DNA of 64,000 bases from Paramagnetospirillum kuznetsovii (lineage in GTDB: Bacteria; Pseudomonadota; Alphaproteobacteria; Rhodospirillales; Magnetospirillaceae), in the NCBI RefSeq assembly GCF_003284725.1, contig NZ_PGTO01000002.1, forward strand, positions 248,001-312,000. The letters are read 5' to 3'. The notes beneath the pieces were generated by a model. The model had not been told where the DNA came from. It saw only the letters and a list, made by a program, of their open reading frames with translations, and ran no database searches. How positions within the stretch are numbered: position 1 is the first letter of the stretch; every line of letters starts with the position of its first letter. Positions 8,466 through 16,980 of the stretch are shown here, in pieces. The position numbers were made by a program, and so were the translations under genes.

Positions 8466-9755
8466 TCAGCGGATGGCCCCTTCGTCGAGATTGCCCATGG
8501 TGGACAGCAAGGTGAAGGCGGCGATGGCCACGTCGGCATCGGCCGAGGCCGCGCTGCTGTTGGCATTGATCAGCGCCGTCTCGCCCGCCAGCACGTCGAT
8601 CAGCGAACGGGTGCCCAGCTTGCGCTCCTTGCGCGCCAGTTCCAGGAATTCACTGGCGATGTTGGACTGGTTTTTCAGATAGTCGGCCCGCGCCTTCTGG
8701 GTCGCCAGATTTTCCCAGGCATTGCGAACCTGCTCTTCCACCAGGTCGCGGGTATCGGCCAGCCGGGCCTCGGCCGCCGCCACGTTGCTTTCGGCGGCAC
8801 GCAGCGAGTTGATGGCGGTGAAGCCGAGATTGAGCGGATAGGTGACCTGCACCTTGCCCAGCAGTTCGGTCTGATTGCCAGCGGTGCCCGCGTAATTGAT
8901 CTTGTTGCGGGCCTCGCCCACCAGATCGACGCGGGGATAAAGCTGCGACGCCTTGGTGGCCTCGGCGCTCTTCCTCGCCATATCTGCGGTCATCTGGGCG
9001 ATCTTCAGCGCGACATTGTTGCGCCGCGCCTCGTTGATGGCGTCGTTCAGGCCGAGGGGAATCAGGTCGGCGGGAACCGGCGGCGTCGCCAGAGTCGAGA
9101 CATTGGCGGGGTCGCGCCCGAACAAGGCGCGGAAGCGGTTGCGGGCGCCGTCCAGCGCCCCCTGGGCGGTGACGCGGCCCGCCTCGGCCCCGGCCAGTTG
9201 GGTCTTGGCCTGCAACACGTCGGTGGACAGGCCGGAACCGCGCTGGACGCGGGCTTCTTCCAGGCCGGTCTGCTTGCGGATATTGCTTTCGGAATCCTTG
9301 GCGAAGGTGGTCTGCTGGCTGGTGCGGACCAGATTGATATAGGCGGTCAAGCCGTCGAGGATCAGGCTTTGCTTGGCGCCCGCCCGGGTGGCCTCGGCCT
9401 GGGCCTCGGCGATCTCGGCGCGGTCGATGGTGGCGTTGGCGGCGCCGAAATCCCACAGCAATTGGCGGACCGTGGCTTCGTACTTCTTGAAGTACATGTC
9501 GGTGTCGAGCGTGCCCGGCGGCTTGTTTTCCTTCTCATAGCCGTATTCGCCGGTGAAGGTGGCGGTAGGGTACCAGCCGCCACGGGCCACTTCCCGCAGA
9601 TTCTGGGCGCCTTCCACATCGGCGCTGGCGGCCTTGACCCGGTTGTGGCCGGGCAGAACCTGTTCCAACATTTCCTTGAAGGTTTCGGCTTGGGCGTGAA
9701 TGGGCGCCAGAATCGCCAGGGCGGCGGATATGGTCGCGAATGAAACAAGTCGCAT
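8466..9755 (-). CDS. TolC-family outer membrane secretion channel
   Basis: A 429-residue precursor with a signal peptide ending H-A-Q-A (about residue 23), followed by the two-repeat helical structure of the outer membrane efflux family. Examples are RQLLWDFGAANATIDRAE and the second-half APNT-type region around LVGEARNKINYAG. It would form the trimeric outer-membrane tunnel for the neighbouring exporter and HlyD adaptor. It lies 38 bp downstream of the FecR-domain substrate gene, with a hairpin in the gap. Gene order substrate-TolC-ABC-HlyD on one strand argues for one operon. Confidence 0.9.
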   Translation of the reverse strand: MRLVSFATISAALAILAPIHAQAETFKEMLEQVLPGHNRVKAASADVEGAQNLREVARGGWYPTATFTGEYGYEKENKPPGTLDTDMYFKKYEATVRQLLWDFGAANATIDRAEIAEAQAEATRAGAKQSLILDGLTAYINLVRTSQQTTFAKDSESNIRKQTGLEEARVQRGSGLSTDVLQAKTQLAGAEAGRVTAQGALDGARNRFRALFGRDPANVSTLATPPVPADLIPLGLNDAINEARRNNVALKIAQMTADMARKSAEATKASQLYPRVDLVGEARNKINYAGTAGNQTELLGKVQVTYPLNLGFTAINSLRAAESNVAAAEARLADTRDLVEEQVRNAWENLATQKARADYLKNQSNIASEFLELARKERKLGTRSLIDVLAGETALINANSSAASADADVAIAAFTLLSTMGNLDEGAIR

Positions 9756-9774
9756 GGTGGTTCAATCCCCGTGA

Positions 9775-9792
9775 CGCCTCCGAATGGAGGCG
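9775..9792 (-). terminator. intercistronic hairpin between secreted protein and tolC genes
   Basis: A perfect 7-bp stem (CGCCTCC / GGAGGCG) with a GAAT loop, located directly after the stop codon of the large FecR-domain gene and 20 bp before the tolC start. There is no T-run. It is probably a partial attenuator or an mRNA 3'-end stabiliser that lets the substrate be made in excess over the exporter. Confidence 0.45.
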
Positions 9793-9793
9793 G

Positions 9794-12700
9794 CTAGACG
9801 CAGTGGAAGTCGCTGGTGGTCAGCGTGGTGACATCGCTGACATTGCTTAGGGTGGCGACGTCGGTCACCGTCGCCGTCGATGTGTCGGTATCGCCGTTGC
9901 CGATGGTGATGGTGGCGATGCGGGTGACGGTGCCGTTGTCATAGGCGGCCAGGAAACGGCCGCCATTGCCGATTCCGGCATTGCCGAGGGTGATGACGGT
10001 GCCGCCGCCGGTATTGATCGCCGTCTGCAGGGCCGAGGCGCTGCTGAACGAGGAATGGCTGAAGATGAAGACGTCGTTGCCTGCGGTGGCGGTGAAATCG
10101 CCGGTGCTGGCCACCGTCTGGAACGCCGTCGTCGCATTGGCCGCCGTGATGGCGACGGCGCTGGACCCGTCGCCGGTGGTCAGCAATTTGTCGGCGGCGG
10201 TGAAGCCCGAAACCAGGAAGTCCACCGCGTCCTTGGTGCCGCCCGCGGTGAAGGTGGTGATGGTGTCGCCGAAGTCGCCGGATGCCTCGTAGCGGAAAAT
10301 CGTGCTGCCGCCATTGCTGGTGGCGGTCAGGGTGTCGGCGCCGCCACCGCCGATCAGGGTGTCGGTGTTGCCGGTGGTGGCGCCGCCCGACAGGGTATGG
10401 GCGGTGGATGTGTCGGTGATGGTGCAGCCGTTGGCATAGGTCGACGACAGGGTGGTGACGTTGGTCAAGGTCTTGGCCGAGACGTCCAAAGTAGACCACG
10501 TGGCGGTTGTGATGGTGGCGCTGGCGCTGGCACCGGCTCCCACGATGGAGGTCACCGCCGCCAGACTGGCGCCATCGACGGTGAAGGTCTCAGACCCGCC
10601 GCTGGCGATCTCGATCGTGTCGATATTGGTCAGCGTCACACCCACCAGATTGAGGCTGTTGCTGTTGGTCTCGAAGATGTCGGTGCCTGCCGCATCGGCA
10701 CTGAACACGGTGGTGACGCTGCCGGGGAAGCTGGAATTGGAGACAATGATGGTAGTGTTACCGTTGAAGGTGTCGCTGATCGTCTCGACCCCCGACATGG
10801 TGAGCGATCCGAGATTCATGGTCGAGTTGGTGGTGGTTACATCGTCGGCGCCGCTGCCGCCGATCAGGGATTCCACATTGGTGACATTGATGGTTTGGCC
10901 GCCCGATCCCAATTGAACCACGTCGGTTCCGGCGCTACCCACCAGGGTCTCTACGCTGGTCACTGTGATGGTTCCGGCACTGGCCAGGGTGATGGTGTCG
11001 GCGCCGCTGCCGCCGACGATGGATTCGACGCCGCTGACCGTCACGCTTTGACCGTCCGAGCCCAGGGTCAGCACGTCGATGCCACTGCCGCCGGTCACCG
11101 ATTCGACGGCGCTGACGGTGATGGCGTTGGCTCCGGCCGCCAGGCTTATGCTGTCGGTATTGTCGCCGCCGGTAATGGTCATGCCGGTGACGGGCGCCTG
11201 GAAGGTGACGCTGTTGGTGGCGCCGTTGGCCAGATGCAGGCTTTGCACGTTGGAGATGGCGTTGATGACATGGGTGCCGGTGCTGTCCAGGTACAAGGAA
11301 TTGGTGCCGCCCGCCATGTCGATGGAATCAGCCCCCGCCACGCCCAGATGCCCGATGATGTGCCATTCCTGGTTTCCGGTGGCGCCGGACGGCGACAGGC
11401 CGTTGACCAGGGTGCCGGTCAGATTGTCGACGCCATAGCTGACATAGATGCTGGTGGTTCCGTCGCTGGCGATGTCCACGTTCTTGATGCCCATGCCCTG
11501 ATCCGTGGTCATGGAGCCGGTGAGGTCCACGGTCTCCACATTGACCACCGCGAAGGTGTTGGTGGTCCCGGCGCCCACATTGATGGTCACCCGGTCGCCG
11601 TCGCCCAGGGTGGGGTCGTAGAAGGTGTCGCCAGAGCCGAAATAGCCGACCACCGAGACTTCGTTGCCCTGGTTGGCGGTGCCGACGATGCTGTCGTTGA
11701 CCCCGTCGGTCAGGGTGACGGATTGCGGGCCGCCGGTCAGGGTGTGGGTGATGGTGGACTGGCTGGCTGCCTGCTGCTGAATTTGTTGAATCTGGTTCTG
11801 GATGGTCTGCTGGACGATATTTTGGATCTGGGCGCCGACCTGATTGATCTGAGCCCCGAGATCGAAGCCGGATGTCTGTCCCGGCCCGAACACTCCCACC
11901 GGCCCGGTCGGACCGACCACCTTGGCGACGGCGTCGCTCGTCTTGGTGGCGATGTCGTTGGCCTGGCCGGGAGTCAGTCCCAGCGCCTGGGACAGCGCGT
12001 CGGCGATCTTGGTTTCAGCCAGCTTGACCCCGTCGGTCAGCGCCTTTTCCGCCGTCAATTTGGCGATCTGGGCCTTTTCCACCCCCAGCTTCTCGCCCAG
12101 GGCCTTGTCGGCGGCCACGGCCTTTTCGGTGGCGGCCTTTTCCGTCGCCGCCTTTTCGGCGGCGGTGACCTGGGCGGTCTGCACCGCCTTCTCGGTGGGG
12201 GCCTGGCTGCCCTTCTGCTGGATGTTCTGCTGGATCTGCTGCGGCGTCGGCGGTGGCGGCAGCACCTGGAGCGCTCCGCCGTATTGCTGCTGGATCTGCT
12301 GCGGCGTCAGGATGACCGGCGGCGGCGGCGCCAGGAAGGCGCTGGCGATCTGGGTGGTGGCGCCGGGCACGCTCATCACTTGGACGCCCGCCTGGTTGCT
12401 GACCGCCAGTTCGCCGACGGTGCCGTCGGCATTGGGCATCAGGGTGATGCGGTTGGGCTGGCCTTCGGGCGCCGCCAAACCGGCGCCGGTGGTGCCGCGC
12501 ACGCCGATGGTGGCCACCGGCGTCTTGATGGACATGGCGTCGATGCCGGTCTTGGCGATCTCGCCGCTGACGAAGGAGAAGGGGCCGCTGACCACGGAGA
12601 GGGCTTCCGTGCCCTTGGCGGTGGCCGGATCCCAGGTCATCTCGTCCACGGTCATGCGGCCCTTCTGGCCCAGGGAGAACACGGCGCCATCGTCGAAGGT

Positions 12701-13150
12701 GATGCCGATCTGGCCGTTGGAGCCGGTCTGGATCACGTCGCCCTGAAAGATCTGGTCGCCCTGCTTGAGCGGCGCCGAGGTGCCATCGGCATGGCGGACG
12801 CTGGCGTCGCCGGTCAGCTTGGAGACGCTTCCCACCGAGGCGATGGCGGGGGCGTCGCCTGCTTGGGCGAATTGGCCCGGCGCCAGCGGACCCGCCAGCC
12901 GCGCCGCCAAACCGCCGCCGATCACCGCCCCGTGGTCGGTCACCAGATCGGGCAAGGTCATCTGGGCGAAATAATCGCGCACCAGCAGTTGGGCGCCGTC
13001 CTCGCCGGTCAGCAGAAGGTCGGCCCCGGCATGGGCGAATTTGGCATGAAGCAGCCAGTCGCCGCCCGGAACCGTCACCGAGCCGCCCTGTCCATCAACG
13101 CTATTGAAAGCGCTGGACATGCCATCGCCGAAATTACCGATCCGCCCCAT
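9794..13150 (-). CDS. large FecR-domain repeat protein, probable type I secretion substrate
   Basis: An 1118-residue protein without a signal peptide. Residues about 107-225 form a FecR-type domain (GSVSKLTGDASV, GDVIQTG, IKTPVATIGVRGT). A proline/glutamine-rich linker, an Ala-Glu-Lys-rich helical stretch (about 315-385) and a Gln-rich segment (about 440-475) follow. From about 545 onward there are Thr/Val/Gly-rich beta repeats. These contain single RTX-like elements such as GGSGIDVLTL, GGSGADTITL and GGGGADTLTA. The C-terminus ends in a hydrophobic/acidic tail, as type I substrates do. Being first in an operon with TolC, ABC and HlyD genes, it is most likely the exported surface or matrix protein. 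A G-rich ribosome binding site lies about 7 bases before the ATG. Confidence 0.82.
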   Translation of the reverse strand: MGRIGNFGDGMSSAFNSVDGQGGSVTVPGGDWLLHAKFAHAGADLLLTGEDGAQLLVRDYFAQMTLPDLVTDHGAVIGGGLAARLAGPLAPGQFAQAGDAPAIASVGSVSKLTGDASVRHADGTSAPLKQGDQIFQGDVIQTGSNGQIGITFDDGAVFSLGQKGRMTVDEMTWDPATAKGTEALSVVSGPFSFVSGEIAKTGIDAMSIKTPVATIGVRGTTGAGLAAPEGQPNRITLMPNADGTVGELAVSNQAGVQVMSVPGATTQIASAFLAPPPPVILTPQQIQQQYGGALQVLPPPPTPQQIQQNIQQKGSQAPTEKAVQTAQVTAAEKAATEKAATEKAVAADKALGEKLGVEKAQIAKLTAEKALTDGVKLAETKIADALSQALGLTPGQANDIATKTSDAVAKVVGPTGPVGVFGPGQTSGFDLGAQINQVGAQIQNIVQQTIQNQIQQIQQQAASQSTITHTLTGGPQSVTLTDGVNDSIVGTANQGNEVSVVGYFGSGDTFYDPTLGDGDRVTINVGAGTTNTFAVVNVETVDLTGSMTTDQGMGIKNVDIASDGTTSIYVSYGVDNLTGTLVNGLSPSGATGNQEWHIIGHLGVAGADSIDMAGGTNSLYLDSTGTHVINAISNVQSLHLANGATNSVTFQAPVTGMTITGGDNTDSISLAAGANAITVSAVESVTGGSGIDVLTLGSDGQSVTVSGVESIVGGSGADTITLASAGTITVTSVETLVGSAGTDVVQLGSGGQTINVTNVESLIGGSGADDVTTTNSTMNLGSLTMSGVETISDTFNGNTTIIVSNSSFPGSVTTVFSADAAGTDIFETNSNSLNLVGVTLTNIDTIEIASGGSETFTVDGASLAAVTSIVGAGASASATITTATWSTLDVSAKTLTNVTTLSSTYANGCTITDTSTAHTLSGGATTGNTDTLIGGGGADTLTATSNGGSTIFRYEASGDFGDTITTFTAGGTKDAVDFLVSGFTAADKLLTTGDGSSAVAITAANATTAFQTVASTGDFTATAGNDVFIFSHSSFSSASALQTAINTGGGTVITLGNAGIGNGGRFLAAYDNGTVTRIATITIGNGDTDTSTATVTDVATLSNVSDVTTLTTSDFHCV

Positions 13151-13303
13151 GGCCGCCCCCTGCGACTCTCCTTATCAAGCGATGATATTCTACTCTGAGG
13201 GAAGAAACATTCAAGCTGTAGTGATGCCGCACCCATGGCTTTCGCCATACCGAAAATGCAGGGTAGGGCAGAGCGGCTTCCCGGTGCCTGCAATGCATGG
13301 GGG

Positions 13304-13332
13304 TTGACGAGGGTCGCGTGCAGGCCTAAAAA
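13304..13332 (+). promoter_or_regulatory. candidate promoter of the TetR gene
   Basis: TTGACG at 13304-13309 and TAAAAA at 13327-13332 are separated by 17 bp, a reasonable sigma-70 arrangement. They end just before a palindrome that overlaps the expected transcript start. Motif matching only. Confidence 0.45.
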
Positions 13333-13333
13333 G

Positions 13334-13349
13334 AGATAGAACGTTATCT
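13334..13349. promoter_or_regulatory. candidate TetR-family operator
   Basis: The 16-bp palindrome AGATAGAACGTTATCT has perfect 5-bp arms around GAACGT. It lies between the candidate -10 box and the TetR start codon, where an autoregulatory operator is expected. Binding is inferred from position and symmetry. Confidence 0.5.
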
Positions 13350-13365
13350 ATAATAAAGGCCCGTC

Positions 13366-13941
13366 ATGCCCCCGAGAGGTCGCCCCCGCGTGGATTCCGT
13401 CATCCTGGATCACGCCTTGCGCCTGTTCTACCGCGAGGGCATCCGCTCGACCGGCGTCGATCGCATCATCGCCGAGGCCGGTGTGGCGGGAATGAGCTTT
13501 TATCGCAACTTCAAGTCCAAGGACGGTTTGGTCGCCGCCGTGCTCAAGCGCCGTGACGAGGCCTGGATGGCTTGGCTGACCGGCGTGGTGGAAGCGGGTG
13601 AAGCCAGCCCGGCCGGACGGGTGGCCCGGATCTTCGACGCTCTCGATCAGTGGTTCAAAGGTCCGGATTTTCACGGCTGTATGTTCATCAACGCGGCGGG
13701 CGAATTCGCCGATCCCGCCTGCACCGTCCGCCGGGCCGCCGCCGCCCATAAGGAACGGCTCAAATCCTATATGGGTGGCCTGTGCCGATCCGCCGGGCTT
13801 GCCTCCGAGATTGCCGACATGCTGTTCCTGCTGGCCGAGGGCGCCATCGTGGCTGCTTTCGTCCAAGGCGACCTCGGTGCGGCTGGAACGGCGGGCAAGG
13901 CGGCGGCCCTGTTGATTCGCGCCCAAACTTCCCAGGAGTGA
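13366..13941 (+). CDS. TetR/AcrR-family transcriptional regulator
   Basis: A 191-residue repressor. The N-terminal helix-turn-helix is clear: ILDHALRLFYREGIRSTGVD followed by IIAEAGVAGMSFYRNFKSKD, the canonical TetR recognition-helix pattern. The C-terminal ligand domain (from about residue 60) is Ala/Leu rich and contains a GCMFINAAGEF stretch common in the TetR group with C-terminal domains of the YcdC/LmrA type. It lies five bases upstream of a DJ-1/PfpI gene and is probably co-transcribed with it. It likely represses itself through the palindrome at 13334-13349. The effector is unknown. Confidence 0.88.
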   Translation: MPPRGRPRVDSVILDHALRLFYREGIRSTGVDRIIAEAGVAGMSFYRNFKSKDGLVAAVLKRRDEAWMAWLTGVVEAGEASPAGRVARIFDALDQWFKGPDFHGCMFINAAGEFADPACTVRRAAAAHKERLKSYMGGLCRSAGLASEIADMLFLLAEGAIVAAFVQGDLGAAGTAGKAAALLIRAQTSQE

Positions 13942-13946
13942 GTTCC

Positions 13947-14603
13947 ATGCCCCATCATCCCGGCTTTCGTCTCGGCATCTATGTGTTCAAGGATGCCGAG
14001 ATTATCGATTACGCCGCACCCCATGGCGTGTTCTCGGTGGCGCGGCGCCTGGACCCCGAGCTCGAGGCTTTCCTGATCGCCGATGCGGCCCGGCCGGTCC
14101 AGACCCAGGCGGGCTTCACCGTGCTGCCCAATTACAGCTTCGCCGACCGGCCCGCCATGGACGCCTTCCTGATCCCCGGCGGCTTCGGCACCCGGCAGGA
14201 AATGCATAACCGACGTCTGCACGAGTTCATCCGCGCCCTTCCCGCCGAGACGCTGTTGACCAGCGTCTGCACCGGGTCGTGGATTTACGGCGCCATGGGA
14301 TTGCTGGACGGCTTGCCCGCCACCAACCGCAAGGAGCCGGACCGGCTGGAAGCGTCCGGGGCCGGGATGGTTCCCATCGACCGGCTGGCCAAGATCGCGC
14401 CCGCCTGCCGCATCAGCCGGGCGCGGGTGGTCGACGCGGGCCGGATCGTCACCGCCGGGGGCATCGCCTCGGGGATGGAGATGGGCTTCCATCTGCTGCG
14501 CCGGGCCGGTTATGGCGAGGACTTCATCACCGAGGTGGCCCGCGTCATGGAATACGCCCAGGCCTACGAGGCCTATCGCGGCGATATCGAGTATGCCGCC
14601 TGA
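13947..14603 (+). CDS. DJ-1/PfpI-family protein
   Basis: A 218-residue class I glutamine-amidotransferase-like protein. The nucleophile elbow is at C108 in LLTSVCTGSW, preceded by the acidic strand DAFLIPGGFGTR. The family position that usually reads ATTHW reads ATNRKEPD here, so the usual histidine is missing. This fits a DJ-1 subgroup distinct from isonitrile hydratase. The start at 13947 follows a CAGGAG ribosome binding site and only five bases after the TetR stop. A stress-response or small-molecule hydratase role is plausible, but the substrate cannot be deduced. Confidence 0.8.
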   Translation: MPHHPGFRLGIYVFKDAEIIDYAAPHGVFSVARRLDPELEAFLIADAARPVQTQAGFTVLPNYSFADRPAMDAFLIPGGFGTRQEMHNRRLHEFIRALPAETLLTSVCTGSWIYGAMGLLDGLPATNRKEPDRLEASGAGMVPIDRLAKIAPACRISRARVVDAGRIVTAGGIASGMEMGFHLLRRAGYGEDFITEVARVMEYAQAYEAYRGDIEYAA

Positions 14604-14645
14604 GAGTGGGAGTGATCCGGGGCAATCGCTTGAAGGAAGAAGGTC

Positions 14646-14799
14646 GCCTTTTTCTCCCTCTCCCGCCTGCGGGAGAGGGTCGGGGTGAGGGGCTTTGCGT
14701 CGGCAAACCAGTTGCTTGGCGCGCGGACGCGCGCGGCCCTCACCCGTCTCGGCCTCGCCTCGCCACCCTCTCCCGCAAGCGGGAGAGGGAGAAAAAGGC
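14646..14799. repeat. 154-bp palindromic element with 21-bp terminal inverted repeats
   Basis: The first 21 bases (14646-14666) and last 21 bases (14779-14799) are perfect inverted repeats. Each end also forms its own hairpin, CCCTCTCCCGC opposite CGGGAGAGGG. No coding capacity or clear target duplication is visible. It sits between the convergent DJ-1 and cyanase genes. It resembles a MITE- or BIME-like repeat and may also stop transcription from both sides. Confidence 0.7.
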
Positions 14800-14833
14800 A
14801 AATGCTCCGTCACCCGATTGCCCTGGGCTCCGA

Positions 14834-15283
14834 TCAGTAGCGCTTGTAGGACAGGAACTTGCCCGACATGTTCAGCTTGACGCGGTCGCCCTTGGGGTCG
14901 GGCTGGCGCTCCATGGTCATGTCGAAGTCGATGGCCGACATGATGCCGTCGCCGAATTCTTCCTGGATCAGCTCCTTGAAGGTGGTGCCGTAGACCATCA
15001 CCAGCTCGTAGAAGCGATAGATCAGCGGGTCGGTGGGCGGCATGGACGGGATCGAGCCGCGATAGGGAATCTCGGCCAGCAGCAGCGCCGCGTCGGCGGG
15101 CAGGCCCAGCAGGGTGGCGGCCTTCTCGGCCTCGGCCTTTTCCAAGGTCATCTGGCCCAGCAGGGCGGCGGTGATGCAGATGGGAGAAACGGACGGATTG
15201 ATGGCGGCGGCGATGTCCTTCCAGGACTTGCCGCTCTTGCGCTTGGCATCATGGACCAGTTGGGTGACGTCGTCGCGGGTCAT
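14834..15283 (-). CDS. cynS: cyanate hydratase (cyanase)
   Basis: A 149-residue protein matching cyanase along its full length. An N-terminal helical domain is followed by the catalytic C-terminal domain with R90, E93 and S116. These are spaced exactly as the known catalytic Arg, Glu and Ser (Arg to Glu 3, Glu to Ser 23), within YRFYELVMVYGTTFKELIQE and GIMSAIDF. Cyanase converts cyanate and bicarbonate to ammonia and two CO2, via carbamate, in the cytoplasm. Its start overlaps the stop of the upstream ATPase gene as ATGA, so it is translationally coupled to the transporter. It is the last gene of the operon. Confidence 0.96.
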   Translation of the reverse strand: MTRDDVTQLVHDAKRKSGKSWKDIAAAINPSVSPICITAALLGQMTLEKAEAEKAATLLGLPADAALLLAEIPYRGSIPSMPPTDPLIYRFYELVMVYGTTFKELIQEEFGDGIMSAIDFDMTMERQPDPKGDRVKLNMSGKFLSYKRY

Positions 15284-16134
15284 GGCTGTTTCTCCTCTGT
15301 GGTGGTGTCGAGGCCCGGCGTGGTGAATTTGGGCTTGCGAGGATCGAAGGTGGAGCGGTCGAACTGCTTCGAGCGGTCCACCAGGAACTCGATCAGGTGA
15401 TTGCGGATGCGGTAATAATGGGGATGCCGGTGCAGATCGGCACGGTTGCGGTCGCGCGGCATGGTGTTGACCACGATCTCGGCGATCACCGCGCCGGGGC
15501 CGTTGGTCATCAGGATGATCTTGTCGGCCAGCAGGATCGCCTCGTCCACGTCATGGGTGATCATGAACACCGTCTGCGCCGTCTGGTGGCAGATGCGCAG
15601 CACCTCGTCTTGCAAGGTGCCGCGGGTGAGGGCGTCCAGGGCGCTGAAGGGCTCGTCCATCAGCAGCATCTTGGGCTCGATGGACAGGGCGCGGGCGATG
15701 CCCACCCGCTGCTTCATGCCGCCCGACAACTGGGCAGGCTTCTTGTCGGCGGCATTGCCCAATCCGACCAGTTCGATGAATTTCAAGGCGTGGGCGCGGC
15801 GCTTGGCCTTGTCCCAGTCGGGCCAGCGCGACCGCACCGCGAAGGCCACATTGTCCAGCACGCTCATCCACGGCATCAGCGCGTGGCTTTGGAAGATGAC
15901 CGCCCGGTCCAGGGACGGGCCGGATATCTCGCGCCCTCCCACCAGGATGACGCCGTCGCTGGCTTCTTCCAGCCCGGCCAGGGCGTTGAGGATGGTGGTC
16001 TTGCCGCAGCCGGAATGGCCGATCAGGCAGACGAACTCGCCCTTGCCGATGGTGAAGTACAGATTCTCGAACACCGCCGTGGCGCCGTAGGTCTTGGCCA
16101 GATCGTCGACGAGGACGAAGGGATTCACGGTCAT
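15280..16134 (-). CDS. cynD: cyanate/nitrate-type ABC transporter ATPase
   Basis: A 284-residue ATPase of the NrtD/TauB/SsuB class. Walker A GHSGCGKTT, signature LSGGM, Walker B LLMDEP and the switch histidine in MITHDVDEA are all intact. The C-terminal extension after the ATPase core (HPHYYRIRNHLIEFL) is typical of the nitrate, bicarbonate and cyanate subfamily. It follows the permease gene by four bases and overlaps cynS by four bases. Cyanate as the substrate is inferred from the adjacent cyanase gene. Confidence 0.9.
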   Translation of the reverse strand: MTVNPFVLVDDLAKTYGATAVFENLYFTIGKGEFVCLIGHSGCGKTTILNALAGLEEASDGVILVGGREISGPSLDRAVIFQSHALMPWMSVLDNVAFAVRSRWPDWDKAKRRAHALKFIELVGLGNAADKKPAQLSGGMKQRVGIARALSIEPKMLLMDEPFSALDALTRGTLQDEVLRICHQTAQTVFMITHDVDEAILLADKIILMTNGPGAVIAEIVVNTMPRDRNRADLHRHPHYYRIRNHLIEFLVDRSKQFDRSTFDPRKPKFTTPGLDTTTEEKQP

Positions 16135-16138
16135 GGCG

Positions 16139-16978
16139 CTACTCCGGATAGGTGACCAGCCTCACCAGACGGGCGAGGACTTGGTCGAGCGCCATTCCCA
16201 CCAACCCGATCATCAGGATGGCGTTCATAACGTTGGTGATGGACAGGTTGTTCCATTCGTTCCACACGAAATAGCCGATGCCGGTGCCGCCCACGAGCAT
16301 CTCGGCCGCCACGATCACCAGCCAGGCGATGCCGATGGAAATGCGCATGCCGGTGAGGATGGTGGGAGCGGCGGCGGGCAGGATGACCTGAAGCGCCTTG
16401 CGGAGCGGCCCCACTTCCAGCGTCCGGGCGACGTTCAGCCATTCCTTGCGCACCGAGGCCACCCCGAACGCCGTGTTCAGCAGCATGGGCCACAGCGAGC
16501 AGATGAAGATGACGAAGATGGCCGAGGCCGACGAATCCTTGATGGTGTAAAGCGCCAGAGGCATCCAGGCCAGGGGTGAGATGGGCTTCAAGACCTGGAA
16601 GAACGGGTCCAGGGCCTTGTGCATCAGCGGGCTCATGCCGATCAGGAAGCCCAAGGGGATGGCCACCGCCACCGCCAGCCCAAAGCCCCCCAGCACGCGC
16701 ACCAGGGAAAAGGCCAGTTGGATGCCGACGCCCTTGTCGTTGGGGCCGTTATCGTAAAAGGGATGGCTGAGATGCCACCAGAATTTCCCCAGCACCTCCA
16801 TGGGGCCGGGCATGGCCGACTTTCCCGCCACCGCCGTGGCGCCCATCAGGCGGGCGTATTCCGGGTCCACATCGGCCACCACCCCGGTTCCCAGGGTGGC
16901 CAGATGCCACAGAAGCAGGAAACCGGCCAGCAGGGCGGTCGAAACGATGGCCGCCCGCAGGCGAAGCGAGGAAATCAT
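16139..16978 (-). CDS. cynB: cyanate/nitrate-type ABC transporter permease
   Basis: A 279-residue inner-membrane permease of the BPD_transp_1 fold, with an N-terminal anchor (residues about 8-27) and around five further membrane segments. The EAA-loop-like region is seen in VGPLRKALQVILPAAAPTIL. The central stretch FFQVLKPISPLAWMPLAL is characteristic of NrtB/CmpB/CynB permeases. It starts two bases after the stop of the binding-protein gene. Together with the binding protein and ATPase it forms a complete importer. Confidence 0.9.
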   Translation of the reverse strand: MISSLRLRAAIVSTALLAGFLLLWHLATLGTGVVADVDPEYARLMGATAVAGKSAMPGPMEVLGKFWWHLSHPFYDNGPNDKGVGIQLAFSLVRVLGGFGLAVAVAIPLGFLIGMSPLMHKALDPFFQVLKPISPLAWMPLALYTIKDSSASAIFVIFICSLWPMLLNTAFGVASVRKEWLNVARTLEVGPLRKALQVILPAAAPTILTGMRISIGIAWLVIVAAEMLVGGTGIGYFVWNEWNNLSITNVMNAILMIGLVGMALDQVLARLVRLVTYPE

Positions 16979-16980
16979 GA

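Noticed and set aside
10055-13198. 1047-residue open frame opposite the FecR-domain gene
   Set aside because: Composition is dominated by Gly/His/Arg/Asp from the antisense of a GC-rich repeat gene. It has no domain and the opposite frame is clearly coding.
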